Source: Microlunatus elymi (GTDB lineage: Bacteria > Actinomycetota > Actinomycetes > Propionibacteriales > Propionibacteriaceae). Taken from it: a stretch of 64,000 nt of DNA. Of this stretch, positions 1 to 9,132 are shown piece by piece; the first letter of the stretch is position 1, and the number at the start of each line of letters is the position of its first letter. A program made the position numbers and the translations under genes. The notes under the pieces were generated by a model that worked only from the letters and a program-made list of their open reading frames with translations, was not told the origin of the DNA and did no database searches. The DNA lies in NCBI RefSeq assembly GCF_007362775.1, contig NZ_CP041692.1, positions 3,286,001 to 3,350,000 of the forward strand, in the 5' to 3' direction.

Positions 1-75
1 CTTGTGTGTACCGACGCGGTACGACGGTGACCAGTTGGCTCAGTGCCCTCCGCATGCGGCTCCGGCCGCCGATGA

Positions 76-2451
76 TCAACCCTCGGTGATCTTGACCGGG
101 GTGTCCAGGATGCGCCGATCGCCGACCTCACGCACGGCGCCGATGATCTCGATCTCGCCGGTCAGCGGGCGATCCTCGCTCGAGCGTCCGATCGACAACT
201 CGATCGTGCCGGGATCGACGATCCGCCGGTAGTCCGGGCCGAGGTAGCTGAACCGGTCGGCATGCACGGTGAACGTGACCTTCCTGCGCTGACCCGGTTC
301 AAGATCAACTCGGGCGAAGCCGATCAACTGCTTCAGCGGCCGGGTCACCCGGGCGACCGGATCGGCGGCGTACAACTGGACCACCTCGGAGCCGTGGCGG
401 TCACCGGTGTTGATCACCGTGGCGGACACCTCGACGGTGCCGTCCGGGGCGATCTCGGTGCGGTCCAGCTCAAGATCATTCAGAGCGAAGTCGGTGTAGC
501 CGAGGCCGTGTCCGAACGGATACAGCGGCCGCGGGTCGAGATTGGAGACACCGTCGCTGAACCAGCCCAGCGGCGGTGCCAGGTACGTGCCCGGCTGGCC
601 GCCCGGGTGATCGGGGATGCCGATCGGCAACCGGCCGGCCGGGTTGATCCGGCCGGACAGCACCCCGGCCAACGCGGCACCGCCCTCGATGCCGGGCATG
701 AACGCCTGGATCACCGCGGCGCTGCGCTCGGCCAGCCCGCCCAGCGCGTACGGACGGCCGGAGATCACCGTCAGCACCACCGGTGTACCGACCGCCAGCA
801 CCGCCTCGGCCAACTCCCGCTGCAGCCCTGGCAGCGACAGGTCGACGGAGTCGCACCCCTCACCCGAGGTGCCGTGGCCGAACATGCCGGCCCGGTCGCC
901 GACGGTCAGCACCACGAGATCGGCGGACCGCGCCAACTCGACCGCCCCGGCGATGCCGGAGCGATTCTCGTCCTGGATCGGGACCCCGCCGGCCCAGGTC
1001 ACCCCGGCCCGGTCGAACTCTGCGGACAGGGCCGTGACCAGGTCGTCGCCGGGCAGCCCGATCTCGCTGCTGCCCGCGCGGGACAGCACGTGGTTGGGGA
1101 AGGAGTAGCAGCCGAAGAACGTCCGGATGTCGCCACCGCACGGGCCGATCACCGCGATCTTGGCGCCGTCCGACGGCCGATACGGCAGCACCCCATCGTT
1201 GGCGAGTAAGATCACCGATCGTTCGGCGACCCGGCGGGCGATGTCGCGGTTTCGTGGGCTGTCAAGATCAACATCCGACAGCGTGGGATCCGGCGTCCAG
1301 TCGGCGTCGAGCAGACCCAACTCGATCTTGTGGGTGAGCACGCGGCGTACGGCAAGATCCAACTGCTGTTGGGAGATCAGGCCGTCCTTCAACGCCTGGC
1401 CGAGCCGGTGATAGGCACTGGTCTCGGGCAGTTCGACGTCCATGCCGGCGGCCAACGCCAGCGCGCCGGCCTCGGTCGGATCTCCGGCGACCCGGTGCAT
1501 GGTGTGCAGGAACGGCACCGACCAGTAGTCGGAGACGACGGTACCGTCGAAGCCCCAGCGGTCACGCAGGGTGACCGTCAGCAGCTCGTGATCGGCGGCG
1601 ACCGGCACCCCGTCCACGTCGGAATAGGAGTTCATCACCGACCGCACCCGGCCGAGACGGACCGCCATCTCGAAGCTCGGCAGCATCATCTCGCCGAACT
1701 CCCGGCGCCCCATCGGCACCGGTGCGTGATTGCGTCCGGCCCGCGGCGCCGAGTAGCCGGCGAAGTGTTTCAGGGTGGCGATCACGCCGGCGCCCTGCAG
1801 ACCCTGCACGTACGCGGTGCCCAGAGTGCCGGCCAGGTAGGGATCCTCGCCGATGGTCTCCTCGACCCGGCCCCAGCGGTAGTCGCGGACGACGTCCAGC
1901 AACGGCGCCAATCCCTGATGCACGCCGACCGAGGCCAGATCCGATCCGATCGCGGCGGCCATCTCCTTGATCAACTCCGGATCGAAGGTCGCTCCCCAGG
2001 CGATCGCTGCCGGGTAGACGGTGGCACCGTAGCTGGTGAACCCGGTGAGGCACTCCTCGTGCGCGATCGCCGGAATGCCGAAGCGGGACTGCTTGACCAC
2101 GCGTCGCTGCAGCTCGCTCAATCGGGCCGCCCCGTCGGCCGGGCTGATCGGTGCGGTGCCGAAGACACGCGTCAGCTGACCGAGTCCGTGCTCGGCAGTC
2201 CGGTCGAAACCCCGGCGGCCGGCGTCGAAGACGGCCTGCATCGGGGCCACCTCACCGCTGGGCGACGTGTCCGAATCGGGGCCCGCGTGCACCGCGACCG
2301 GATCGGCCGCCTTGCTTTCGCCATCCTCCCGGTTGCTGTCACGCGGCCAGAAGCTGCCGAGTTGGCCGATCTTCTCCTCGACGGTCAGTTCGGCCAGCAG
2401 CCGGTCGACGCGTTCGGCGACAGGCAGGTCGGCGTCGTTCCAGCTGTGCAC
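76..2451 (-). CDS. Glycoside hydrolase family 3 beta-glucosidase/xylosidase-like enzyme
   Basis: A 791-residue GH3 glycosidase expected to release terminal beta-linked sugars from oligosaccharides. It has the N-terminal (beta/alpha)8 barrel with a GTVVSDYWSV segment whose Asp is the predicted nucleophile, a second alpha/beta sandwich domain, and a C-terminal fibronectin-III-like domain (about residues 650-770) typical of beta-glucosidases and beta-xylosidases. There is no signal peptide, so it is probably cytoplasmic and acts on imported oligosaccharides. The start is GTG, preceded by GGAAG. It lies 97 bp downstream of a LacI-type regulator on the same strand, with a palindrome in between that may be the operator. 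The exact substrate cannot be read from the sequence. Confidence 0.88.
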   Translation of the reverse strand: MHSWNDADLPVAERVDRLLAELTVEEKIGQLGSFWPRDSNREDGESKAADPVAVHAGPDSDTSPSGEVAPMQAVFDAGRRGFDRTAEHGLGQLTRVFGTAPISPADGAARLSELQRRVVKQSRFGIPAIAHEECLTGFTSYGATVYPAAIAWGATFDPELIKEMAAAIGSDLASVGVHQGLAPLLDVVRDYRWGRVEETIGEDPYLAGTLGTAYVQGLQGAGVIATLKHFAGYSAPRAGRNHAPVPMGRREFGEMMLPSFEMAVRLGRVRSVMNSYSDVDGVPVAADHELLTVTLRDRWGFDGTVVSDYWSVPFLHTMHRVAGDPTEAGALALAAGMDVELPETSAYHRLGQALKDGLISQQQLDLAVRRVLTHKIELGLLDADWTPDPTLSDVDLDSPRNRDIARRVAERSVILLANDGVLPYRPSDGAKIAVIGPCGGDIRTFFGCYSFPNHVLSRAGSSEIGLPGDDLVTALSAEFDRAGVTWAGGVPIQDENRSGIAGAVELARSADLVVLTVGDRAGMFGHGTSGEGCDSVDLSLPGLQRELAEAVLAVGTPVVLTVISGRPYALGGLAERSAAVIQAFMPGIEGGAALAGVLSGRINPAGRLPIGIPDHPGGQPGTYLAPPLGWFSDGVSNLDPRPLYPFGHGLGYTDFALNDLELDRTEIAPDGTVEVSATVINTGDRHGSEVVQLYAADPVARVTRPLKQLIGFARVDLEPGQRRKVTFTVHADRFSYLGPDYRRIVDPGTIELSIGRSSEDRPLTGEIEIIGAVREVGDRRILDTPVKITEG

Positions 2452-2500
2452 GGATCACTTCCCATCCAGCCACGGCCCGAATCCCTGTTGGGGCCGAAAC

Positions 2501-2519
2501 TTTCGACACTGTTGCGAAA
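2501..2519. promoter_or_regulatory. Candidate LacI-family operator upstream of the GH3 gene
   Basis: The 19-bp sequence TTTCGACACTGTTGCGAAA is an imperfect palindrome centred on position 2510, with 7 of 9 pairs matching. It sits 50 bp upstream of the GH3 start and just downstream of the LacI-type gene. LacI-family dimers bind palindromes of about this length, so it is the best local candidate for the regulator's site. Binding itself is inference. Confidence 0.45.
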
Positions 2520-2548
2520 TCCGACTCTAATGAGACGCGGTCCGGTCG

Positions 2549-3583
2549 TCAATCCGACCCGGCCGGGGCGGTGCTCTGCCGCTCGATCAGCCGGACGGCC
2601 AGGTCGATCCGGCGGCTGATCGGTTGTTCGCCCCGGGACATCGCCAGCACCATCGCGGTGGCCTGCACCGCCATCTCGTACAGCGGCTGCTCGATCGTGG
2701 TCAACGCCGGCCACACCCAGTCCGACAGCGGCAGATCGTCGTAGCCGACCACCGACAGGTCGGTCGGCACCTCGAGCCCGGCCTCGCGGGCGGCGCGCAG
2801 CACGCCGAGCGCCTGCAGATCGCTGCCGGCGAAGATCGCCGTCGGCCGATCGGACAACGCGAGCAGCTCGCGCCCGGCGGCGTACCCACTGTCGACGGTG
2901 AACCTGCCCTCGCGGATCAACGTCGAGTCCTCGGCGATGCCGGCGGTTCGCAGCGCGTCGGCGTAGCCGTCCATTCGGGCCCGGGCGCAGATGGTGTCGG
3001 TAGGACCGCTGACGGCCCCGATCCGCCGGTGTCCGAGATCGATCAGGTGCCGGGTGGCCAGCCGGCCACCGCTCCAGTTGTTGGAGCCGATCGACGCCAA
3101 CGTCTCGTCGTCCTCGCCGACCGGATCCACCACCACGTACGGGATCTGCCGGGCATCCAACTGCGCTCGCTGATCGGCGGCGAGGTCGGAGAACACCATG
3201 ATGATGCCGGCCGGTTGCCGATTCAGGACGGAATCGATCCAGGCCTGGCGCGGGCGGCGGGACGCACCGCATTCGCTCAGCACGACCTCGACGCCGACCT
3301 CGCGGGCGGCATCCTCCACCCCGCGGATCAACTCGATCGCCCACGGGTTGCCGAGCTCGTGGAAGACCAGATCGACCATCGGCACCGGGCTGCTGCTGGT
3401 CGCACGGCGGCGTCGATAGCCGCCCTGCCGGAGCAGCTTCTCGACCTTGGCCCGGGTCGCCGGCGACACGTCGTTGCGCCCGTTCAGCACCTTGGACACG
3501 GTCGGCACGGACACCCCGGCCTGCGCGGCGATGGCGGCGATCGTCACCCGCCCCTCGTCCGACGCCGAGCCAGGACCTGCCAT
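2549..3583 (-). CDS. LacI/GalR family transcriptional regulator
   Basis: A 344-residue regulator. The N-terminal LacI helix-turn-helix is seen in VTIAAIAAQAGVSVPTVSKV (about residues 12-31), followed by the hinge helix and a periplasmic-binding-protein-like sugar-sensing domain to the C-terminus. The chosen ATG has AAGGGGAG five bases upstream; a GTG six bases earlier would overlap that ribosome-binding site. It precedes the GH3 glycosidase on the same strand, so it probably represses that gene and responds to its oligosaccharide substrate or product. Confidence 0.88.
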   Translation of the reverse strand: MAGPGSASDEGRVTIAAIAAQAGVSVPTVSKVLNGRNDVSPATRAKVEKLLRQGGYRRRRATSSSPVPMVDLVFHELGNPWAIELIRGVEDAAREVGVEVVLSECGASRRPRQAWIDSVLNRQPAGIIMVFSDLAADQRAQLDARQIPYVVVDPVGEDDETLASIGSNNWSGGRLATRHLIDLGHRRIGAVSGPTDTICARARMDGYADALRTAGIAEDSTLIREGRFTVDSGYAAGRELLALSDRPTAIFAGSDLQALGVLRAAREAGLEVPTDLSVVGYDDLPLSDWVWPALTTIEQPLYEMAVQATAMVLAMSRGEQPISRRIDLAVRLIERQSTAPAGSD

Positions 3584-3632
3584 GTTCACTCCCCTTGACG
3601 CTGGTGCGAGAACCCTACCGATCCCGACCAGG

Positions 3633-4379
3633 TCAGCCGTCGATCGCGCGCGAACCCAGATCCATCCAGTAGCGGCGCCCCGGATCGGCGGGATCGATCA
3701 GCACGTCGATGGTGCCGGTGCCCTGCAGCGCCTCGGCCGGATTCTGAGTGAGCAGGTCGCTGCGGAAGGTGTACTGCCGGCCGGTGGTCGGATCCTGCCA
3801 GCCGGCGAAGATCCGCCACGGGTTGCGGCCGTTGATCCGGACGTTCTGGATCCGGCGGACGTCCTGGATCCGGGCCGGGATCCGCATCCCCGACTCCTTC
3901 AGCCAGGCACGACGACGGGCACCCACAACCAGGCGGGACGCGAACACGGCGCCCAGGGCGCCGAACAGCAACCCGATTCCGGTGAAGATGATCGGCAGCA
4001 ACCACAGGTCGCTGAAGCTGTCCACCCGCGCATGCCGCGGATCGTCCGGGTGGTAGAGCACACCGATCGACGCTCCGACGGTCGGCCGGGAGCTGTTGGC
4101 GTAGTCCGGTGTGAAGGTGATCTGACGACCGGTCGCGGTCGTGAACCTGACCACGGGGGTGTAAACGCGCTGGCATCCGCTGTTGCCTCCGCCCGTCCCG
4201 CGACGGGACGGCCTGTCCGAGCACGACAGGCTTTCCCGGACCTCGACCACGGTTCCGGTTGCGTGCACCGCGGAGCTGCGGAAGCTGATCGAGCTGACCC
4301 CCAGGAAGACTCCGACAGCGAGAAAGACGACGCCGAGAAGGCAGCCGAGGATCGCCACGATCCGCAGCACCACGCGCAC
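3633..4379 (-). CDS. DUF3592 membrane protein
   Basis: A 248-residue protein with an N-terminal membrane segment (about residues 4-30), an extracytoplasmic beta-rich stretch resembling DUF3592 with the typical YTPVVRFTTATGRQITFTP pattern, a second membrane segment (about 125-150) and a further soluble DUF3592-like region. It contains a short Cys-bearing insert (LSCSDRPS and GNSGCQRV) that could form a disulphide outside the membrane. Function is unknown. It ends close to the start of the LacI-type gene and lies 11 bp upstream of the hydratase stop on the same strand. Confidence 0.7.
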   Translation of the reverse strand: MRVVLRIVAILGCLLGVVFLAVGVFLGVSSISFRSSAVHATGTVVEVRESLSCSDRPSRRGTGGGNSGCQRVYTPVVRFTTATGRQITFTPDYANSSRPTVGASIGVLYHPDDPRHARVDSFSDLWLLPIIFTGIGLLFGALGAVFASRLVVGARRRAWLKESGMRIPARIQDVRRIQNVRINGRNPWRIFAGWQDPTTGRQYTFRSDLLTQNPAEALQGTGTIDVLIDPADPGRRYWMDLGSRAIDG

Positions 4380-4390
4380 AAGCCCTCCTT

Positions 4391-5194
4391 TTACCGCCCC
4401 ACGAAACGAGCCTTACCCGGCCCGTGCTCGATGAAGGATGCCATACCCAGCTTGCGATCCTCGGTGTCGAACAGTGCAGCGAACAGGCGACGCTCGATCT
4501 CCAGGCCGGTCAGCAGGTCGACACCGGCACCGAGATCAACCGCCTCCTTGGCTGCGGCCAGCGCCAGCCGGGGACCGTCGACGAACTGCCGCGCCCACTC
4601 CACCGCGGTCGGGTAGACGTCGGCCGCCGGCACCACCCGGTCGACCAGCCCGATCCGCAACGCTTCCTCGGCGGGCACGAACCGGCCGGTGAAGATCAGC
4701 TCCTTGGCCCGGCCGACCCCGACCAGCCGGGTCAACCGTTGGGTGCCGCCCAGACCGGGGATCAGGCCGAGCTTGATTTCCGGCTGCCCCAGCGTCGCGT
4801 CCTCGGCGGCGATCCGGAGGTCTGCGCACAGCGCCAGCTCGCAGCCACCACCCAGGGCGTAGCCGTTGATCGCGGCCACGGTCGGCTTGGCCAGCTCGGC
4901 GACGGCCCGGAAACAGCCGACCAGCTCGCTGGATCGGGCGACCATGTCGGCGTGGCTGAGTGCCGCCATCTCCTTGATGTCGGCGCCGGCGGCGAACACC
5001 CTGTCGCCGCCGGTGATGACCACCGCGGCCACGTCGTCGCGGTCGCCGGCCTCCTCCGCGGCAGCCTTGATCCGGTCCTGGACGTCGAAGTTCAGCGCGT
5101 TCATCTTCGGGCGGTCGATGCGGAGCGTCGCCACCCCGTCCGCGACCTCCAGTCGCACTGGTGCGGGAACAGACTCGTCGGCTGAGGCATCCAT
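4391..5194 (-). CDS. Enoyl-CoA hydratase/isomerase (crotonase family)
   Basis: A 267-residue crotonase-fold enzyme that should hydrate trans-2-enoyl-CoA in beta-oxidation or a related pathway. Both catalytic glutamates of true hydratases are present, in GGGCELALCAD and GQPEIKLGLIPGLGGTQRL, and the oxyanion-hole segment AAGADIKEM is intact. The ATG start lies 13 bp from the end of an IS1380 element. The nearest purine-rich ribosome-binding sequence (AGGGAGG) comes from the terminal repeat of the IS and is 13 bases away, so the element may have altered both promoter and translation signal. Substrate chain length cannot be predicted. Confidence 0.9.
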   Translation of the reverse strand: MDASADESVPAPVRLEVADGVATLRIDRPKMNALNFDVQDRIKAAAEEAGDRDDVAAVVITGGDRVFAAGADIKEMAALSHADMVARSSELVGCFRAVAELAKPTVAAINGYALGGGCELALCADLRIAAEDATLGQPEIKLGLIPGLGGTQRLTRLVGVGRAKELIFTGRFVPAEEALRIGLVDRVVPAADVYPTAVEWARQFVDGPRLALAAAKEAVDLGAGVDLLTGLEIERRLFAALFDTEDRKLGMASFIEHGPGKARFVGR

Positions 5195-5207
5195 GGCCGC
5201 ATGCTAA

Positions 5208-6873
5208 CCTCCCTCTTTCATGCGGTGGGTAGTTGATCATGGTGTCGGTGTGGTTGGTGCGGGGATGTGTTTGGAGTGGGTCGGGGCGCGATGATGTACC
5301 GCTTGGCGCTGCGGTGGCGGTTCTCCGGGGTCCTTGGGCTGGCCGGGTGGGGTGGGCCGAGTGGTTAGTCGAAGGCGGCGCGTATTCGGTGGAAGCCGTC
5401 GGCGATCTGGGCTGCCCAGCGCCAGGTCTTGTCGATGCGGAGTCGGGTTTGTCGGGCGGTGTGGGTGATCCGGGCGGCGACGTGGAGGACTCGGTAGCGG
5501 AACGTGGCGATCTCGCAACGGCCCAGAGAAGTGGAGTCGGCGAAGCCGATCAGTTGGGTCCAGCACACCAGGTCTGCGGCCATCAACACGACCTCCAGCC
5601 AGGCGACGTTTTCGTCCCAGCCGCGGCAGGGCAGGTTCCGTAGTCCGGCGGCCTTGGCCTGTCGGATCCGGTCCTCGACGCGGGCATGTTGACGGTGTCG
5701 CAGTTCCAGCCCGGCGACCTGGCCGGGCACAACGCCTGGGGCGGTGTCGGTGAGGAACCCGGTCACGCGTAACCCGTCGGCGTCGGCGAAGGTCAGTTGG
5801 GCGCCGGGATGGGGTCGTTCCTTCCGCAGGATCAACCGGGTCTGGTCGGGCCAGCCGGCCAGGTCGACCGCGCCGGTGACCTCGGCCACCCAGGCACCAT
5901 CGCGGAGGCTGCCGTCGGCCTCGATGGCTGGATGCCAACACTGCTCGGGAATCACATCGACGATCTGTTGGACACCGAAGTGGATCCCATAGCCCAAAGA
6001 GAATCCGACGCCCCGGTCCCGGCAAGCCTGCGCGAAGTCGTGGGTCGAACCGGCCGCATCGGCCCGGGCCAACAGTCGTGGCGAGCCGGGATCTGTGGGC
6101 CGCGGCCGGACCCGCTCGGGCAGGCTGGCCAACGCCATGTCCAGCACCACCGCATGATCAGCGGCGGTGTTGGAGCCGGCATTGCCCGGCCGTAACAGCC
6201 CGGCCAGAGCTTCTCCGCCCGCGATCTCGGGCCGGTCCAGGAACGCCAACAACGGATGGAACCCGAAGGTCTTCTTCCAGGTCGGCTCGGCTGATTCCTT
6301 CTCACTGTGCGCGATCAGCAGCGAGGCATCGAAGTCGATCACCAACTCCTGGTCCAAGTCGGGGCCGCCACCGGCAGCCCAGGCCCGGTCCCGCGCCATC
6401 GCCCGAGCCTGACGCACCGCCTCGACATGGTCGGCATCGACCCGGTCCAGCACCCGCCAAGCGGTCGGCATCGAGGCCACCGGCCCGAACAAGTCTTCCC
6501 GATCGGCCAGCGTGCCGATCCCCGACACAGCGGTTGCCCCGTCAGCGACTGCGGCTGCCAGGTCGGCCAGCACCCGCCCCGGGGCATGGGTCCACGGTCC
6601 CCGATAGGTATCGGCCAACGCGGTGTTCAACGCCGCCACCAGGCCGGTATCGACGGCCAACTCCCGCACCATCTCCAACCCGGCATGAGACACCACACCG
6701 GTGCCGTCAGCGCTGACCCTGGGCCGTCTGCCGCGACGCTTGTTACCCTTCACCCTGGAAGTGCCTTCCTACTTGGGATCCTGGACTCTTCGACAAGCCC
6801 ATTTTCCCTTACAGGACAGGCACTTCCGCCCTTCTCAACCCAGGTGTCGCAACCACCGCATGAAACACCGAGG
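5208..6873 (-). mobile_element. IS1380-family insertion sequence, complete
   Basis: A 1,666-bp element with a single transposase gene. The ends carry 21-bp imperfect terminal inverted repeats (18 of 21 identical) sharing the inner block TTTCATGCGGTGG at 5216-5228 and, inverted, at 6853-6865. The outer ends are flanked by a 4-bp direct duplication CTAA (5204-5207 and 6874-6877). Both the element size and the 4-bp duplication match the IS1380 family. It is inserted in the short divergent gap between the enoyl-CoA hydratase gene and glgX. Confidence 0.9.
5365..6753 (-). CDS. IS1380 family transposase
   Basis: A 462-residue DDE transposase without frameshift or internal stop, so the element is potentially active. 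Acidic residues in the expected context occur in VIDFDASLL, in LARADAAGSTHDF and in the C-terminal ARVEDRIRQAK, which fit the DDE triad of the DDE_Tnp_1 group used by IS1380. It begins with GTG (residues MKGNKRRGRR, a basic N-terminus). About 150 bp of non-coding DNA separate its stop codon from the left inverted repeat. Confidence 0.93.
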   Translation of the reverse strand: MKGNKRRGRRPRVSADGTGVVSHAGLEMVRELAVDTGLVAALNTALADTYRGPWTHAPGRVLADLAAAVADGATAVSGIGTLADREDLFGPVASMPTAWRVLDRVDADHVEAVRQARAMARDRAWAAGGGPDLDQELVIDFDASLLIAHSEKESAEPTWKKTFGFHPLLAFLDRPEIAGGEALAGLLRPGNAGSNTAADHAVVLDMALASLPERVRPRPTDPGSPRLLARADAAGSTHDFAQACRDRGVGFSLGYGIHFGVQQIVDVIPEQCWHPAIEADGSLRDGAWVAEVTGAVDLAGWPDQTRLILRKERPHPGAQLTFADADGLRVTGFLTDTAPGVVPGQVAGLELRHRQHARVEDRIRQAKAAGLRNLPCRGWDENVAWLEVVLMAADLVCWTQLIGFADSTSLGRCEIATFRYRVLHVAARITHTARQTRLRIDKTWRWAAQIADGFHRIRAAFD

Positions 6874-6979
6874 CTAACGGGACACGCCGACAGGCCGCGC
6901 GGTCAGTCGACTTGCGCGGCTACGGCAGAATGACCGGTCGGGACATCCCCCGAGCTGACAAGGAACCGAGAGACCACGC

Positions 6980-9097
6980 ATGACCCAGATCGACCTGCCG
7001 ACACCGGACCAGACCGCGCTGCTAGGCGCCCAGATCCGCGACGGCGGTACGAGTTTCGGTCTGTGGGCGCCCCGGGCCACCCGGGTCGAGTTGGCGCTCG
7101 TGGACGAGGACCGAACCCAGCACAACCACGATCTGGAGCTCGGCCCGGACGGCGTCTGGAGTGGGCACGTACCCGACATCGGTGCCGAGCAGCGCTACGG
7201 ATTCCGGGTGCACGGGGACTGGGCGCCGGAGGACGGACGCCGGTTCAACCCGGCCAAGCTGCTGCTGGACCCGTATGCCAGGGCGATCACCGGCGGTGTG
7301 GACTACAACGGCCCGATCTCCGACCACACCGCGGAGTCCGATTTCACCCCGGATCCGACCGACTCCTTCCAGGCGGTCCCGCTGAGCGTGGTGGTCGAGG
7401 ACAGCCCGCCGCCGGACCCGATCGCCGAGCGGCGCAGCCTGGGTGACTCGGTGATCTACGAAACCCATGTCAAGGGCTACACCCAGCAGCATCCGCAGGT
7501 GCCCGAACATCTGCGCGGCACCTTCGCCGGACTCGGCTACTCGGCGGTCACCGACCATCTGGTCGGCCTGGGCGTGACCGCGGTCGAACTGCTGCCGATC
7601 CAGCATTTCGTCTCCGAACCGTTCCTGATCGGCCGCGGGTTGAGCAACTACTGGGGCTACAACACGCTCGGCTTCTTCGCGCCGCACGCCTCCTACTGCT
7701 CGGTGGGCACCATGGGCTCGCAGGTGCGGGAGTTCAAGGAGATGGTGACCGCGCTGCACCGGGCCGGTCTGGAAGTGATCTTGGACGTGGTCTACAACCA
7801 CACCGGTGAGGGCGGCCACGAGGGACCGACGCTGTGTTTCCGCGGCATCGATCACGCCGGCTACTACCGGCTGACTCATGATCAGCGCAACGACTACGAC
7901 GTGACCGGCTGCGGCAACTCCACCGACACCTCCAACCCCGGCGTGCAGCGGATGATCATGGATTCGCTGCGCTACTGGGTGACCGAGATGGGCGTGGACG
8001 GCTTCCGCTTCGATCTGGCCACCACGTTGATCCGGGACGGCCACCACGACGTCCGCCAAGATCATCCGCTGAAGGCGGCCATCGCCGAGGACCCGGTGCT
8101 GGCCGACATCAAGATCATCGCCGAACCGTGGGACGTCGGTCCGTACGGGTATCAGGTCGGCGGTTTCGGCAACGGCTGGAGCGAGTGGAACGACCGCTTC
8201 CGGGGCTTCGTCCGCGACTACTGGCGCGGCAACATCGGCGGCGTACAAGAGCTTTCCACGCGGCTGGCCGGCTCGCCGGACATTTTTGATCATGACGAAC
8301 GGCCGGCCGATTCCAGCATCAACTTCGTCACCGCGCACGACGGTTTCACGCTCCGCGACCTGGTCAGCTACGACGTTAAGCACAACAAGGCCAACGGCGA
8401 GTCGAATCGGGACGGCACCGACGACAACCGATCGTGGAACTGCGGCTTCGAGGGCGAGACCGACGATCCCGGGATCAACGCGCTGCGTCATCGGCAGGCC
8501 AAGAACCTGATGGCCACCACCATCCTCGCCACCGGGGTGCCGATGATCACCGCGGCGGACGAGATCGGCCGCACCCAGGGCGGCAACAACAACGCGTACT
8601 GCCAGGACGGCCCGATCTCCTGGGTCAACTGGGACACCGCCGACGGCTGGCACGACCTGTACGAGTTGACCCAAACCATGCTGAAGCTGCGTCATGATCA
8701 TCCGGTGCTGCGGCGGGAACGATTCCGGCACGGCGAGCAGGTGACCGGGCTGGACGGTGAACCGACCGGGCGCAAGGATCTGGCCTGGTTCGGCGGCTAC
8801 CCGCATGATCATCTGGTCGAGCTGGGCACCGAGGAGTGGCAGGACGGCAGCCGGCGGACGCTGGGCATGTTTCTGACCGACGACCGCCCGGATCGAGAGG
8901 CCGAGGACGCGCTGCTGATCTGGTTCCACAGCGGCGACGACCCGGCGGACGTGCAGTTGCCGGGCGGACGGTGGGGCGACAGCTACACGGTGCTGGCGCA
9001 CACCGGCACCGAGGACGAACTTCCGAACGATCCGGTGCCCGGCGACGGCATCCTGACCATCCCCGGGCGCACCGTGGTGGTGCTTTCGGTCCGGTAG
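6980..9097 (+). CDS. glgX: Glycogen debranching enzyme GlgX (isoamylase-type, GH13)
   Basis: A 705-residue debranching enzyme that hydrolyses alpha-1,6 branches of glycogen or limit dextrins. An N-terminal CBM48 domain (FGLWAPRATRVELALVD, about residues 20-110) is followed by the GH13 barrel. Catalytic residues are the nucleophile Asp345 in VDGFRFDLATT, the acid Glu382 in IIAEPWDVG and the third Asp in FVTAHDGFTL. Length and order match GH13 subfamily 11. The ATG is preceded by AAGGAAC about 16 bases upstream. It converges on the oxidoreductase gene at 9133 and belongs functionally with glgP and the glgE-mak-glgB operon. Confidence 0.96.
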   Translation: MTQIDLPTPDQTALLGAQIRDGGTSFGLWAPRATRVELALVDEDRTQHNHDLELGPDGVWSGHVPDIGAEQRYGFRVHGDWAPEDGRRFNPAKLLLDPYARAITGGVDYNGPISDHTAESDFTPDPTDSFQAVPLSVVVEDSPPPDPIAERRSLGDSVIYETHVKGYTQQHPQVPEHLRGTFAGLGYSAVTDHLVGLGVTAVELLPIQHFVSEPFLIGRGLSNYWGYNTLGFFAPHASYCSVGTMGSQVREFKEMVTALHRAGLEVILDVVYNHTGEGGHEGPTLCFRGIDHAGYYRLTHDQRNDYDVTGCGNSTDTSNPGVQRMIMDSLRYWVTEMGVDGFRFDLATTLIRDGHHDVRQDHPLKAAIAEDPVLADIKIIAEPWDVGPYGYQVGGFGNGWSEWNDRFRGFVRDYWRGNIGGVQELSTRLAGSPDIFDHDERPADSSINFVTAHDGFTLRDLVSYDVKHNKANGESNRDGTDDNRSWNCGFEGETDDPGINALRHRQAKNLMATTILATGVPMITAADEIGRTQGGNNNAYCQDGPISWVNWDTADGWHDLYELTQTMLKLRHDHPVLRRERFRHGEQVTGLDGEPTGRKDLAWFGGYPHDHLVELGTEEWQDGSRRTLGMFLTDDRPDREAEDALLIWFHSGDDPADVQLPGGRWGDSYTVLAHTGTEDELPNDPVPGDGILTIPGRTVVVLSVR

Positions 9098-9132
9098 CCG
9101 CGGCCTCGAAGGAGTAGCCGGGCTATTGCGGA

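Noticed and set aside
6781-6800. Possible further hairpin-repeat copy (CTTCGACAAGCCC) inside the IS element
   Set aside because: Only the loop portion matches; the complementary ends are missing, so it may be chance.
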